NCBI GenBank assembly: GCA_026710945.1
Contig: JAPOQA010000028.1
Coordinates: 62,001-126,000, forward strand
From: Chloroflexota bacterium
GTDB lineage: Bacteria > Chloroflexota > UBA11872 > VXOZ01
Direction of reading: 5' to 3'
DNA: 64,000 nucleotides
Shown: piece after piece, positions 8,536 through 19,544 of the stretch
Layout: every line of letters starts with the position of its first letter
How positions within the stretch are numbered: the first letter of the stretch is position 1
The notes under the pieces: model-generated
Told to the model about the DNA's origin: nothing
Database searches by the model: none
The model's input: only the letters and a program-made list of their open reading frames with translations
Position numbers and translations under genes: made by a program

Positions 8536-9669
8536 CTAGGCCACCTCCTCGAGCACTGCGACCACGTGCCAATAGAGATTCCACACCTCGCGGAGAAAGA
8601 TGAGCTGGCCGGCGTCGTTCGTCGGGTAGAGGTGGGCAAAGAGGACAAACGACCGAAACACCACGGTTGTGTGTTCACGGGCCGCCTCCTCAAGGAGCAG
8701 CGATTCGCTGTGGGGTAGGAAAGCGTCGGCGTGGTCGTGGGCGATGTAGAGCCGTGCATGCACGTTCCGCATATCGGTTGAGGGCGATATCTCCTGCAGC
8801 CAACCCACCAGAGTCGGATCGCGTGCCAGTATTTCCCGGGTGCGGTGCGGGTCTTCATTCTCGTAGAGAGCAAGCAGCGTGCGTCCACGCTGTGAAAGTT
8901 CATCCGGTGGTTCACCTTCCCCAGCGAGAGCGGCTTGTAACTGCGCCCGTTCAGCCTCACTCTCAACCGTAGCCAGCAGCGCATGCTGAAACAGGCTGGC
9001 GGCGAGAGGATCTGGCGTCCAGGGCACGGCTTTGCCGTCGACAATGACCTGCTGCGTAGTCACGGCACTAAGCACATTCGCCGCGTCAAAGTAGCCGCCA
9101 AAACTGTGCACAAACGCGACGTCGTCGCGGATGCGCGGATCCGCCGCCGCCCGCAGCGCAAGGCCGGAACCGACTGAGAACCCCAGAATGCCCACGCGCT
9201 CGCGGTCGACCACTGGGCGTTCCCGCAGATAACGCACGGCTTGGACGATACCTTCGACTTCCGCGGGATCGATGATGCCGGCTTCCATGCGGCGCGACTG
9301 GTGGATGAGCACCACAATCCCTTGCTGCGCCAGGCCGCGCACCAGCGCTTGGGCATAGGGATCGTCCGCCGGCGATGCAATGCCCAGATAGATGAGAATT
9401 GCCCCAAACGGCCCGTCACCGTCAGGCAGGTAGAGGTCGCCAACGAGCGCGGGGTCTGTCCCGCTGTAGTCGGTACGCTCCTGTCGAATGGGATTGCCCA
9501 AAACGTTAAGCGGCTTGACTGGAATCTGCGGCAGTACTTCGGTGAGCAGCAACGCCGACTTGAATATCGCACGCTCTTGGGACGCGCTCAGACAACTCGT
9601 TGCCAACAAGCTAGCGACCAGAATCAGAAGAATAAGTGAACGAAGCACGCGCATTGGGCAGATTAGCAT
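8536..9669 (-). CDS. lipoprotein alpha/beta hydrolase (dienelactone hydrolase-like)
   Basis: 377 residues. The N-terminus is a lipoprotein leader, RSLILLILVASLLATSC, with the lipobox cysteine at residue 26 (or 21 if the ATG at 9654 is used), so it is probably membrane-anchored on the outer face. The body is an alpha/beta hydrolase: nucleophile elbow GFSVGSG and later an acid and histidine in IAHDHAD. These enzymes cleave esters or small lactones. The start is uncertain because neither ATG (9669, 9654) has a well-spaced ribosome binding site. It stands alone, convergent with argS across a repeat-rich gap. Confidence 0.75.
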   Translation of the reverse strand: MLICPMRVLRSLILLILVASLLATSCLSASQERAIFKSALLLTEVLPQIPVKPLNVLGNPIRQERTDYSGTDPALVGDLYLPDGDGPFGAILIYLGIASPADDPYAQALVRGLAQQGIVVLIHQSRRMEAGIIDPAEVEGIVQAVRYLRERPVVDRERVGILGFSVGSGLALRAAADPRIRDDVAFVHSFGGYFDAANVLSAVTTQQVIVDGKAVPWTPDPLAASLFQHALLATVESEAERAQLQAALAGEGEPPDELSQRGRTLLALYENEDPHRTREILARDPTLVGWLQEISPSTDMRNVHARLYIAHDHADAFLPHSESLLLEEAAREHTTVVFRSFVLFAHLYPTNDAGQLIFLREVWNLYWHVVAVLEEVA

Positions 9670-9997
9670 TCCTTACGAAGGGTCATAAACAGCAAGTCCT
9701 GAAAGCCGCTTCGGGTCTATTGTATGTCAATCATTAGCTGAAGAAAACGCGTGCGCCCCACATGATCGGTTGCCCTGCAATTCAAGCTGCGCCCACCAGG
9801 CTTCAATGAAGCATGAAACTTAAGCATGCGGATAATTCCGCACCTGTAGACAGTCCCAGGTCCGGTGGATCGCCTGAAGACCGCCCTGCTTGGCTGTGGT
9901 AGAGTTCCCATGAAACGTCACTGCCCGCCAGACGGACGGCGGACCACTATAAGGATGTCGAATAGAGCGACGCAGAGCTCATAGTGGAGGCCCCCTC
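9670..9997. other. intergenic, nothing recognised
   Basis: Contains the divergent 5' regions of the lipoprotein hydrolase and the nucleotidyltransferase-like gene. No open frame, strong hairpin or dispersed repeat was seen. Confidence 0.4.
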
Positions 9998-10621
9998 GTG
10001 GAGACGAGCATTCCGGGAAGCATGGCGCATATGCAAACGGACCCCCACGCGCAGTTCCTCGACATCGTTCTCGGAAATGAGAACATTCGGACGCTGACGG
10101 ACCGGTTGGCAGAGCTTGAGCTGCCGGACGCCTACCTAGCCGCAGGCTGCCTCTGTCAGACTGTCTGGAACAATGTAAGCGGGTTCCCTCCGGACTACGG
10201 CATCATAGACTACGATGTCCTTTACTGCGACCTCGACGACCTCAGTTGGGAGGGAGAGGACCGGACAATCCGGCGATGCGCGGCGGCTTTCGCGGAGCTA
10301 GGCGTCAATGTCGAAGTCCGCAATCAGGCCCGCGTTCACCTCTGGTATCCCGCGAAGTTCGGCGTTCCCCACCAGCCTCTCCACAGTACGAAAGAAGGCA
10401 TCGACAGTTTCCTCCACTGCTGCACCGCCCTGGGACTGCGCAAGACGCCAGAGGGCTACGACGTTTACGCCCCCTTCGGCTTTGTCGATGTTTTCCGGAT
10501 GGTCGTCCGCCCCAACTATTCGTACGGCTTGCCTGGGTGGTACGAGGAGAAAGCCAGCCGCTGGAAACGGACCTGGCCCGGCGTCGTTGTCGAGCCCTGG
10601 TGCGCTCCCGGCCCGCAATAG
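9998..10621 (+). CDS. nucleotidyltransferase-like protein (DUF925, COG3575 type)
   Basis: 207 residues from a GTG at 9998 preceded by GTGGAGGCCCCCTC, a good ribosome binding site. The family pattern is clear: AAGCLCQTVWN near 47-57, the acidic pair in YDVLYCDLDDLSWE, VEVRNQARVHLWY and a C-terminal block ending in YEEKASRWKRTWP. These proteins are predicted members of the nucleotidyltransferase fold; no reaction has been firmly assigned. It is followed by a GNAT gene on the same strand but 125 bp away. Confidence 0.75.
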   Translation: METSIPGSMAHMQTDPHAQFLDIVLGNENIRTLTDRLAELELPDAYLAAGCLCQTVWNNVSGFPPDYGIIDYDVLYCDLDDLSWEGEDRTIRRCAAAFAELGVNVEVRNQARVHLWYPAKFGVPHQPLHSTKEGIDSFLHCCTALGLRKTPEGYDVYAPFGFVDVFRMVVRPNYSYGLPGWYEEKASRWKRTWPGVVVEPWCAPGPQ

Positions 10622-10746
10622 GGGATTGAGATACCTCTTAGGGTGTCGCAGCGAGACTCTGCAGAGACCTACTTCGAGATACGTTGGCTCTAGGGATCGG
10701 ATACCGCGCCATTGGAGCCCCGCAACCCAGAAGGACGGTGACAGCG

Positions 10747-11247
10747 ATGACCAAACAGCCCCGGCTCACGATACGTCGTGCGACGGCAGATGACGTGCCC
10801 CGGCTCTTGGCCTTAATTCAAGGCATGGCGGAGTACGAACATCTGACACATCTAGTGACGGCGACGGAGGAAGCCTTGCGAGCGTCGCTATTTGGTGACC
10901 CGCCGGCGGCCGAGGCGCTACTCGGGTTTGCGGACGACGAGCCGGCGGGATACGCCGTTTACTTCCACACCTATTCCACGTTCCTTGCCGGGCGGAGCAT
11001 GTATCTGGAGGACCTCTACGTGTCCCCTGGATACCGACGCCGCGGGTTAGGCACACTCCTCCTGCGACGCGTGGCGGCTATTGCCGTAGAACGCGGCTGC
11101 GTGCGATTCGATTGGATGGCTCTGGACTGGAACACGGACTCCCACCGCTTCTATGAGGGCCTAGGAGCGGAAATGCTGCCCGAGTGGCGTCTCTTTCGCG
11201 TCCACGGCGATGCCCTGCTTCAGCTTGCGGAAGAGAGGCAAGGATAG
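10747..11247 (+). CDS. GNAT N-acetyltransferase, diamine/thialysine acetyltransferase-like
   Basis: 166 residues from the ATG at 10747, preceded by AGAAGGACGGTGA. The GNAT fold is evident: RRATADDVPRLLALI at the start, the acetyl-CoA pyrophosphate loop in YRRRGLGTLLL, and the spermidine/spermine acetyltransferase-like block LEDLYVSPGYRRRGLG with FDWMALDWNTDSHRFYEGLGAEMLPEW. This block is characteristic of the SSAT/thialysine Nε-acetyltransferase branch that acetylates small amines using acetyl-CoA. The gene ends about 90 bp before the tRNA-Glu promoter. The exact amine substrate is unknown. Confidence 0.82.
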   Translation: MTKQPRLTIRRATADDVPRLLALIQGMAEYEHLTHLVTATEEALRASLFGDPPAAEALLGFADDEPAGYAVYFHTYSTFLAGRSMYLEDLYVSPGYRRRGLGTLLLRRVAAIAVERGCVRFDWMALDWNTDSHRFYEGLGAEMLPEWRLFRVHGDALLQLAEERQG

Positions 11248-11335
11248 ACAGATGAGCCGCTGCGGCAGCATGACGATCCCGCCATCCCATATCCGCCCAG
11301 CCTCCTCGGACACAGGCGCCGCCTTCCTTCTCCCC

Positions 11336-11364
11336 TTGACCGACACTCTATTTTCGCCTATACT
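11336..11364 (+). promoter_or_regulatory. sigma-70 type promoter for tRNA-Glu
   Basis: TTGACC at 11336-11341, a 17 bp spacer and TATACT at 11359-11364. The predicted start is about 28 bp before the tRNA, the usual arrangement for a stable-RNA gene. Confidence 0.75.
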
Positions 11365-11398
11365 CAAGAGAAGAAGCCTGTGTCACAGAGGCTGGCGT

Positions 11399-11475
11399 GG
11401 CGCATTCGTCTAGTGGCCGAGGACACCGCCCTCTCAAGGCGGAGATCACGGGTTCGAATCCCGTATGCGCTACCA
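11399..11475 (+). tRNA. tRNA-Glu, anticodon CTC, CCA encoded
   Basis: Full cloverleaf: acceptor GGCGCAT paired with ATGCGCT (one G-U), D arm GTC/GAC, anticodon stem CCGCC/GGCGG around the loop CTCTCAA (anticodon CTC), T arm ACGGG/CCCGT with TTCGAAT loop, and encoded CCA at 11473-11475. It reads GAG codons. A strong promoter is 35 bp upstream. Confidence 0.95.
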
Positions 11476-11601
11476 AGTTTTGGGCTTCACAACAGGTAGC
11501 TGGCTTGTTGTGGAGTCTATTTTCATGCAGGGCTTATTGCCGCATAGCTTGCTGAGAGGGTCCTTATGGACAGTGGGGTATCGAAAAGACCATTACAAGG
11601 A

Positions 11602-11659
11602 CGCTAATTGGTTAGCGTTGCCGCGCTTGGCTGCAAACGCGACAACGGCTTTGCTAACC
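11602..11659 (+). promoter_or_regulatory. candidate switching leader upstream of valS
   Basis: Two mutually exclusive hairpins can form. One is CGCTAA (11602-11607) with TTAGCG (11612-11617). The other pairs GGTTAGC (11610-11616) with GCTAACC (11653-11659), extended inside by GTTGCCGCG (11617-11625) with CGCGACAAC (11638-11646, one mismatch). An intrinsic terminator follows at 11678-11709, 60 bp before valS. The layout suggests attenuation of valS. The sequence GTTGCCGCG is only a poor match to the T-box consensus, so a T-box is not claimed. Confidence 0.4.
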
Positions 11660-11677
11660 GTCGTAGGTGTAGTTCGG

Positions 11678-11709
11678 CCGCTCTCGTCTGGCGATGAGAG
11701 CGGGTTTTT
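11678..11709 (+). terminator. intrinsic terminator/attenuator before valS
   Basis: Stem CCGCTCTC (11678-11685) with GAGAGCGG (11696-11703), a 10-base loop, then GTTTTT. It could end tRNA-Glu transcription or attenuate valS. Confidence 0.75.
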
Positions 11710-11770
11710 GTTGCTGTGAACGCGAGACTTGGGTCAGGGAAAAGCAGAGACCGGAAAGGATAACCCGAGG

Positions 11771-14467
<2,697 letters not shown>

Positions 14468-14761
14468 GGGAGAGACTTCAGACTCAACATGCCCCCATCA
14501 TTCAGCACGTTCCCATTGGAATGCGTGTACTACTGATACTCACGGGCACCTGACAGGTAGCCTTTCTCCGTGCAGCCTGCGATAATTCAGAATGGTAGGC
14601 AGAGGTTCTTGGCATGTACCGTCGTCGCAGCCTGCAAATCTCAGATACATTGCATGAGCCGGAGGATACGCAGCGGAGCAACCGGTGCAATTCTAGCGCC
14701 CAAGAGACGAATGCAAGAGCAACAATTACTTCCGACAGACACGAGAGGATGACACTGATCG

Positions 14762-15478
14762 ATGATTACTTTGGTATGGAATGATATCCCGGCTACGCAA
14801 TTGATGATGGCTTCGCAGAAAGCGCAAAGCCTGGCAGACGCAGCGCCTGAAAAAGAAGAGACGCTGAGTTGGGCGCGCGCCGCCATCGGGGCTGCGACCG
14901 CCGTTGATCCGGTTGAATGCGATCTTGCCCCCTTTCAAACCTTCGCCGCAGCCCTGACGGCCTTGGACGACGAGCAAATCGTGAAGGATGCCGCCGAGGC
15001 CTTAGCCAAGCACCCCCAGGCCCTTTTTACGCTCGCTGCCGCTGCCAGAGAAAAAGGATGGAATGAGCTTGCCGATGCCGTCATCGTGCGCTGCCTTGCA
15101 CAGACGGTCGCCATGGCCTGGCCGGACGACTATTCCTATCAACGGGAGTGGAAGCAGCAGTATGAAGAACAGTTGGTAGGAACGCTGCTAAAAGTGTGGA
15201 AGAAGCGCGCGTCACGCACGGTGGCGAAGCAAGCAGTGTCATTGGCCGGGGAGTCGGAGGAGCTCGACGCGAAGCAGGTGGAAGAGAAGCTCAAGGCGCT
15301 GCTTACCCCGGCAGACTTGTGGCCGCGGCCGGTCCAGCGAGGGAGACAAGCGCGCGGCAGGCAATCGTCGGCCACTCGCTCTCGCAGCGGCGGACGTCGC
15401 CCAGCTACCACCGCTCGGTCGCAGCGGTCGCCTTCCCGCTCGCGCACTACCCGCAAGCCGGAAGGGGAAGCAAAGTAG
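14762..15478 (+). CDS. uncharacterised protein with Arg/Ser-rich basic tail
   Basis: 238 residues, no recognised family. Residues 1-180 are mostly helical with alternating Ala-rich and charged stretches and an aromatic patch (MAWPDDYSYQREWKQQYEEQ, about 120-139). From about 190 the protein turns into a disordered, strongly basic tail rich in Arg, Ser and Thr, with RGRQARGRQSS, TRSRSGGRRPATT and RSQRSPSRSRTTRK, ending in KPEGEAK. Such tails occur in nucleic-acid-binding proteins; binding to DNA or RNA is inference. Start ATG at 14762, with GAGAGGATGA upstream. It lies alone between valS and the SAM hydrolase gene. Confidence 0.6.
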   Translation: MITLVWNDIPATQLMMASQKAQSLADAAPEKEETLSWARAAIGAATAVDPVECDLAPFQTFAAALTALDDEQIVKDAAEALAKHPQALFTLAAAAREKGWNELADAVIVRCLAQTVAMAWPDDYSYQREWKQQYEEQLVGTLLKVWKKRASRTVAKQAVSLAGESEELDAKQVEEKLKALLTPADLWPRPVQRGRQARGRQSSATRSRSGGRRPATTARSQRSPSRSRTTRKPEGEAK

Positions 15479-15708
15479 GTCTGTACACGTCGGGGGCTTG
15501 CTTTGGCGACGGCCGAACCGTATCGCCGACCGGCAGGAAAACGGACGTTTGCGGCCGACTGCAGTGAACTCGGCGGCCTGCGTGGAAGATTCCTCGTCTC
15601 GGTCAGGTCCTCCATTGTCTCTCGCCACGTCTTGCCGCGAGGAGCAGTGTGCTTTTGCTGCATGCGGCAGTGTGAGACCGTCATAGATTCTGCCCCACGG
15701 TCTGTCTT

Positions 15709-16482
15709 ATGTCGACTGTCATCACCCTCACTACTGACTTTGGCACCGCGGACGGGTTCACGGGCGCAATGAAGGGCGTAATTCTACGCCTGGCGCCCCA
15801 CGCATCCATCGTGGACATTACACACGAAATACCGCCGCACGATATTCGTGCAGGCACGTTCGCGTTGGAATCGGCCGTACCGCACTTCCCACCGCATTGC
15901 ATCCATGTCGTTGTTGTGGACCCCGGCGTGGGCAGCGAGCGTGCCGCCATACTCGCCGAAACTGCGCAAGGCCTGTTCGTCGCGCCGGATAACGGTGTGC
16001 TTACGAGCGTGGTCCCGGATCCGGCCGCTGCCCGGATCTACGTTCTGGATAGACCGGAATACTGGCGGTCACACGTGAGCGCAACGTTCCATGGGCGTGA
16101 CATCTTTGCCCCGGTCGCCGCCCATCTAGCGCAAGGTGTCCAGCCTGAAGTTCTCGGCACATTAGTATCCGGTATGGCGCGGCTGCCCTGGCCGCTCCCC
16201 CAGCGGTGCGGAAGTGACATCCGGGGCGAAGTAATTCACGTTGAAATTTTTGGAAACCTGATTACCAACCTGCGGTTGGAAGACCTTGGCCCAGAACCTC
16301 AGCGCACTCGTTTTGAAATTGGCGGGCGCTCCATTCTCGGCATCACGCTCCACTATGCGGCGGGCGATGGCCTTATGGCAGTGGTGAATAGCGGCGGGCG
16401 TATCGAAATCGCCTTGCCCCGTGCCAGCGCGGCACATGCGCTTGACATCGGGGTTGGTGAAACAATTCGCGCATTTCTATGA
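15709..16482 (+). CDS. SAM hydroxide adenosyltransferase (DUF62 family)
   Basis: 257 residues, full length for the family that hydrolyses S-adenosylmethionine to adenosine and methionine and is related to the fluorinase and chlorinase. Signatures are TLTTDFGTADGFTGAMKG (6-23), VVDPGVGSERAAI, APDNGVLT and HGRDIFAPVAAHLAQG, and the C-terminal barrel contains NLITNL. The fluorinase-specific loop is absent, so halogenation is not expected. No good ribosome binding site precedes the ATG at 15709. The gene is followed by a repeat-rich gap. Confidence 0.9.
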   Translation: MSTVITLTTDFGTADGFTGAMKGVILRLAPHASIVDITHEIPPHDIRAGTFALESAVPHFPPHCIHVVVVDPGVGSERAAILAETAQGLFVAPDNGVLTSVVPDPAAARIYVLDRPEYWRSHVSATFHGRDIFAPVAAHLAQGVQPEVLGTLVSGMARLPWPLPQRCGSDIRGEVIHVEIFGNLITNLRLEDLGPEPQRTRFEIGGRSILGITLHYAAGDGLMAVVNSGGRIEIALPRASAAHALDIGVGETIRAFL

Positions 16483-16512
16483 AAGAGAGACAGCACCCTG
16501 GTCCGTCAATCC

Positions 16513-16823
16513 TGTAAGTGCCAGGTAATACGTTGACAGAATTCGCTTTCCCGTAGAGAGTGCTACAAGGCCTTGTCATTCCGAGCGTAGCGAGGAATCT
16601 AGGATCCCAGCTCAACACACTTTCACGGTCTCAGCACTCTAGATTCCTCACTCCGCTACGCTCCGTTCGGAATGACATGTATTCAGGCAAGCACAGAGCC
16701 CTGCTCCCATGTTTCTTCTACCAAATCTGTCAAAGAATTACCTGACATTTACAGGAATGATATCCACCGTCAACCCTTCAGAATGGAATGCGAATTCTGT
16801 CAGCGAATTACTCAATACTTACA
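16513..16823. mobile_element. MITE-like element family B, copy 1 (rearranged)
   Basis: Left end TGTAAGTGCCAGGTAATACG and right end ACTCAATACTTACA (inverted TGTAAGTATTGAGT) bracket a core palindrome (16573-16680, TGTCATTCCGAGCG...GGAATGACA). A second right-end-like segment, CCTGACATTTACA, ends at 16753 and suggests a nested or partial second insertion. The right flank runs into a family C half repeat. No clean target duplication is visible, unlike copies 2 and 3. Confidence 0.65.
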
Positions 16824-16910
16824 ATTTCCGCGCACGCGGGAATCCATCTTCTCCGTGCCACGTCAACGCCGTTGCCACGAAAACACCTTTGCCACGCAGG
16901 CGCCATCGCA

Positions 16911-16930
16911 AGCGGGGGCCTGCCCCCCGC
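16911..16930. repeat. family E palindrome, divergent
   Basis: AGCGGGGGCCTGCCCCCCGC, a short relative of the GTAGCGCGGGGG palindrome within the 16483-17110 gap. Confidence 0.5.
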
Positions 16931-17110
16931 ACTACACCCAGTTTCTATGGGGGAGTGGGAATGGGGATGTGGGCGATGATTGGGAGGCTGATTGTTATTC
17001 ACATCCCTTTTGCAGCTTCTTACAGTCCTAGCGATTTCAAGCACAATAAGAGCTTGAAGCACTATGCCGGAGCGCGGCGTTTGTTGGCGGACTGATAAAG
17101 GAGGCAAAAC

Positions 17111-17851
17111 GTGAGCACGCAATTTCCCGAGCGTTCTCAAGCACTAATGCAGGGCAGTGATGCGTTCTTGGCATACTTGACCGGCTGGCACGCTGGTCTC
17201 GCGCCACTTGATTTGGCAAGCGATTGGGCCGCTAACGGAGTCAGAGCAGAGAATGTCGCGGTGTTCGTCGTAGATATGGTCAATGGCTTCTGCCACAAAG
17301 GGCCGCTGGCGGGAGAACGGGTCAAGGGGTTGATTGCGCCGGTGCAAGCGGCAATCGAGCGCTGCCACTCCCTTGGTGTGCGCCACTTCTTGTTGCCGCA
17401 GGACACGCACCATCCCGATGCCCTGGAATTCGGCCAATTCGGCCCGCACTGCGTCGCCGGCCAAGACGAATCTAATACGGTGCCGGAGCTTGCCGGCTTG
17501 CCTGCCGCCGCTAACTTTACGGTTATAGAAAAGAACTCGCTGCACCCGGCATACGGCACCGGTTTGGCGCAATGGCTCCGACAGCACCCGGAGGTGGCAT
17601 ACTTTCTCGTCATGGGCGACTGCACGGATCTCTGTGTTTACCAAACGGCGATGTACCTGCGTCTTAGCGCCAATGCCATCCAGCGCGACTGCCAGGTGGT
17701 GGTACCGGAGAACTGCGTGCAGACATACGACTTGCCGGTCGAGATAGCTCAAGAAATAGGCGCTATGCCGCACGACGGCGACTTGCTGCACCTCGTCTTT
17801 CTCTTTCACATGGCGCTCAACGGTGTGCACATTGTGAAAGCAGTAGAATAG
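17111..17851 (+). CDS. isochorismatase-family cysteine hydrolase
   Basis: 246 residues from a GTG at 17111 preceded by AAAGGAGGCAAAAC, a near-perfect ribosome binding site. The catalytic triad of the isochorismatase/nicotinamidase family is readable: D55 in FVVDMVNGF, K141 in VIEKNSLH and C175 in GDCTDLCVYQTA. HHPDALEF matches the metal-ligand region of nicotinamidases (D-x-H type), so hydrolysis of nicotinamide or a related amide is plausible, but the N-terminal 40 residues and context do not prove it. It is isolated between repeat-rich gaps. Confidence 0.82.
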   Translation: MSTQFPERSQALMQGSDAFLAYLTGWHAGLAPLDLASDWAANGVRAENVAVFVVDMVNGFCHKGPLAGERVKGLIAPVQAAIERCHSLGVRHFLLPQDTHHPDALEFGQFGPHCVAGQDESNTVPELAGLPAAANFTVIEKNSLHPAYGTGLAQWLRQHPEVAYFLVMGDCTDLCVYQTAMYLRLSANAIQRDCQVVVPENCVQTYDLPVEIAQEIGAMPHDGDLLHLVFLFHMALNGVHIVKAVE

Positions 17852-17944
17852 AGGCATACTGTCGTGCGATCATTTGGGAGAATCGCGTGCAGCCCCTTTT
17901 CCCACAGATGGAGAACTTGGCGTAACTAGAACCTGAGGGAATTG

Positions 17945-18035
17945 TCTTAATCCCCTCTCCCTGGGGAGACCATTGCATAGCCCCACTTTCAAGCGGGCAC
18001 TCCCTCTCCTGGGGGAGAGGGGATAATTCTTGCGC
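17945..18035. repeat. CCCTCTCC-type intergenic repeat (family G)
   Basis: TCCCCTCTCCCTGGGGAGAC and, further on, CTCCTGGGGGAGAGGGG form inverted CCCTCTCC/GGAGAGGG arms about 70 bp apart. The same type clusters at 35161-35620 and occurs at 55681-55762. Confidence 0.6.
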
Positions 18036-18159
18036 CTCCGACCGGAGTTATGCAAAGTTCTCCATGCTGGGAGAAGGCTGGGATGCGGGTGAAGCAGAGC
18101 TGGCCGACGAGCGAGCGTTAGCCTCCTATGCCCCCTGAATTCCGGCGTGCGCCGGGAAT

Positions 18160-18418
18160 TGTAAATGTCAGATAATTCGTTGACAGATTTGAGAACAAAA
18201 GCAACCTTTCGCAGTGTTAGACATGACTAGTACACATGTCATTCCGAACGAAGCGCAGCGAAGAGTCGCTCTTAGCGCGGAATCTAGTATGCTGAAGCCG
18301 TTAAAGTAGGGACCCTAGATTCCGCGAACAGGGTTCGACGCTTCGCTCGGAATGACATGCACCGTCAACACATCAGAATGGAAAGCGGACTCTGTCAACG
18401 AATTACTCAACACTTACA
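18160..18418. mobile_element. MITE-like element family B, copy 2
   Basis: 259 bp with ends TGTAAATGTCAGATAATTCG and the inverse of TGTAAGTGTTGAGTAATTCG, followed inwards on both sides by TTGACAGA. GGAAT lies on both sides (18155-18159, 18419-18423), consistent with a 5 bp target duplication inside a family C repeat whose end GGAATGAC is split by the insertion. The inside holds the core palindrome TGTCATTCCGAACG...CTCGGAATGACATG. No open frame is supported. Confidence 0.8.
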
Positions 18419-18507
18419 GGAATGACTGGGGCTATTCCGAGATTCTTAGAGTGGGCGAACATCGTTTGGCGAGGTATAAGAACGGAAGCTGAGAGGAAAA
18501 AGAAACC

Positions 18508-19416
18508 GTGAAACTGGTGCAATTCTATGACGTGGATCAGAGCGTTCACGTCGGCGTGGTGCAGGATGAGAAAGTCTTCGACATCACGGATCCGGCCCAT
18601 GACTTAACCACGACGCTTGATTTCGTGGATGAAGCCCGTCGGCAGCGCCGCTCGCTCGACGCGGTTATCGAGGAGAAGCTTGCGGAGGCATCAGGCGGCG
18701 CTCATGCCTATGCAGAACTACTGGAGCCGGACGAGCCGCGGCTCACCATGCCGCTCTTTCCACCCCAGGTATGGGGCTGCGGGGTGACCTATCGCCGCAG
18801 CGCCGAATTCCGCGACGCCGACATGGAAGGACGCATGGGCATCTACGACAAGGTGTACCAATCGGACCGCCCGGAGATCTTCTATAAGGGGGACACGCAA
18901 CATTGTGCCGGGCCGAATGAACCCATCGGCATTCGCGTGGATTCCACGTTTACGGCGCCGGAACCGGAGCTCGCCTACGTGCTGGGCTTCGACAATGAAA
19001 TCATCGGGTATACGATCTGCGATGACGTGTCGGCCTGGGACATCGAGCGGGAGAATCCGCTCTACCTGCCCCAGTCCAAAATCTTTCTGGGTTGTACGGC
19101 TTTAGGCCCGACTATGGTCACCGCCGGCGAACTCACGGACCCGTACAACCTGGAGATTACGGCGCGCATTCGCCGCAACGGCACAGTAATCTTCGAGGGT
19201 TCGGCAAACACCGACCAGATCCGGCACCCGTTTGAGACGCTGACCGCATATCTCGTGCGCAATAATCCGGTGCCGGTTGGCACCGTGGTGAGCACCGGCA
19301 CGGGCATCATCGTGACAGAAGAAGCGGCCCTGCGCGCCGGCGACATTGTGGAAATCGAGATCGACGAAATCGGCCTGCTCGCGACGCCCGTGCGTCAATT
19401 GTCGGCTGACGATTAG
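18508..19416 (+). CDS. fumarylacetoacetate hydrolase-family protein, 2-keto-3-deoxy-sugar-acid dehydratase-like
   Basis: 302 residues from a GTG at 18508 with GAGAGGAAAAAGAAACC upstream. The FAH fold is shown by EPELAYVLGFDNEIIGYTICDDVSAWDIE, which carries the metal ligands E-x-E and D, and by LPQSKIFLGCTALGP. The segment VWGCGVTYRRS...VYQSDRPEIFYKG...GPNEPIGIRVDS closely matches 2-keto-3-deoxy-D-arabinonate dehydratases, which convert the keto acid to alpha-ketoglutarate semialdehyde in oxidative pentose breakdown. Specificity is inference. It stands alone after a B element and before a convergent DUF262 gene. Confidence 0.8.
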   Translation: MKLVQFYDVDQSVHVGVVQDEKVFDITDPAHDLTTTLDFVDEARRQRRSLDAVIEEKLAEASGGAHAYAELLEPDEPRLTMPLFPPQVWGCGVTYRRSAEFRDADMEGRMGIYDKVYQSDRPEIFYKGDTQHCAGPNEPIGIRVDSTFTAPEPELAYVLGFDNEIIGYTICDDVSAWDIERENPLYLPQSKIFLGCTALGPTMVTAGELTDPYNLEITARIRRNGTVIFEGSANTDQIRHPFETLTAYLVRNNPVPVGTVVSTGTGIIVTEEAALRAGDIVEIEIDEIGLLATPVRQLSADD

Positions 19417-19544
19417 ATTGGGACTAGTTTTGTGGCTATTCCCGCTGCCCATCGTCCTTAGGCCGGTAAACAAGGATACGCTTGGTGCCCTGCCCTACTA
19501 GTATGGGCACAAACAGATGGAGCGGGTTTCCTGCTTACATGCGA

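Noticed and set aside
11476-11710. T-box riboswitch for valS
   Set aside because: The best match, GTTGCCGCG, fits the T-box consensus poorly and no specifier stem with a GTN codon was found, so only a generic attenuator is proposed.
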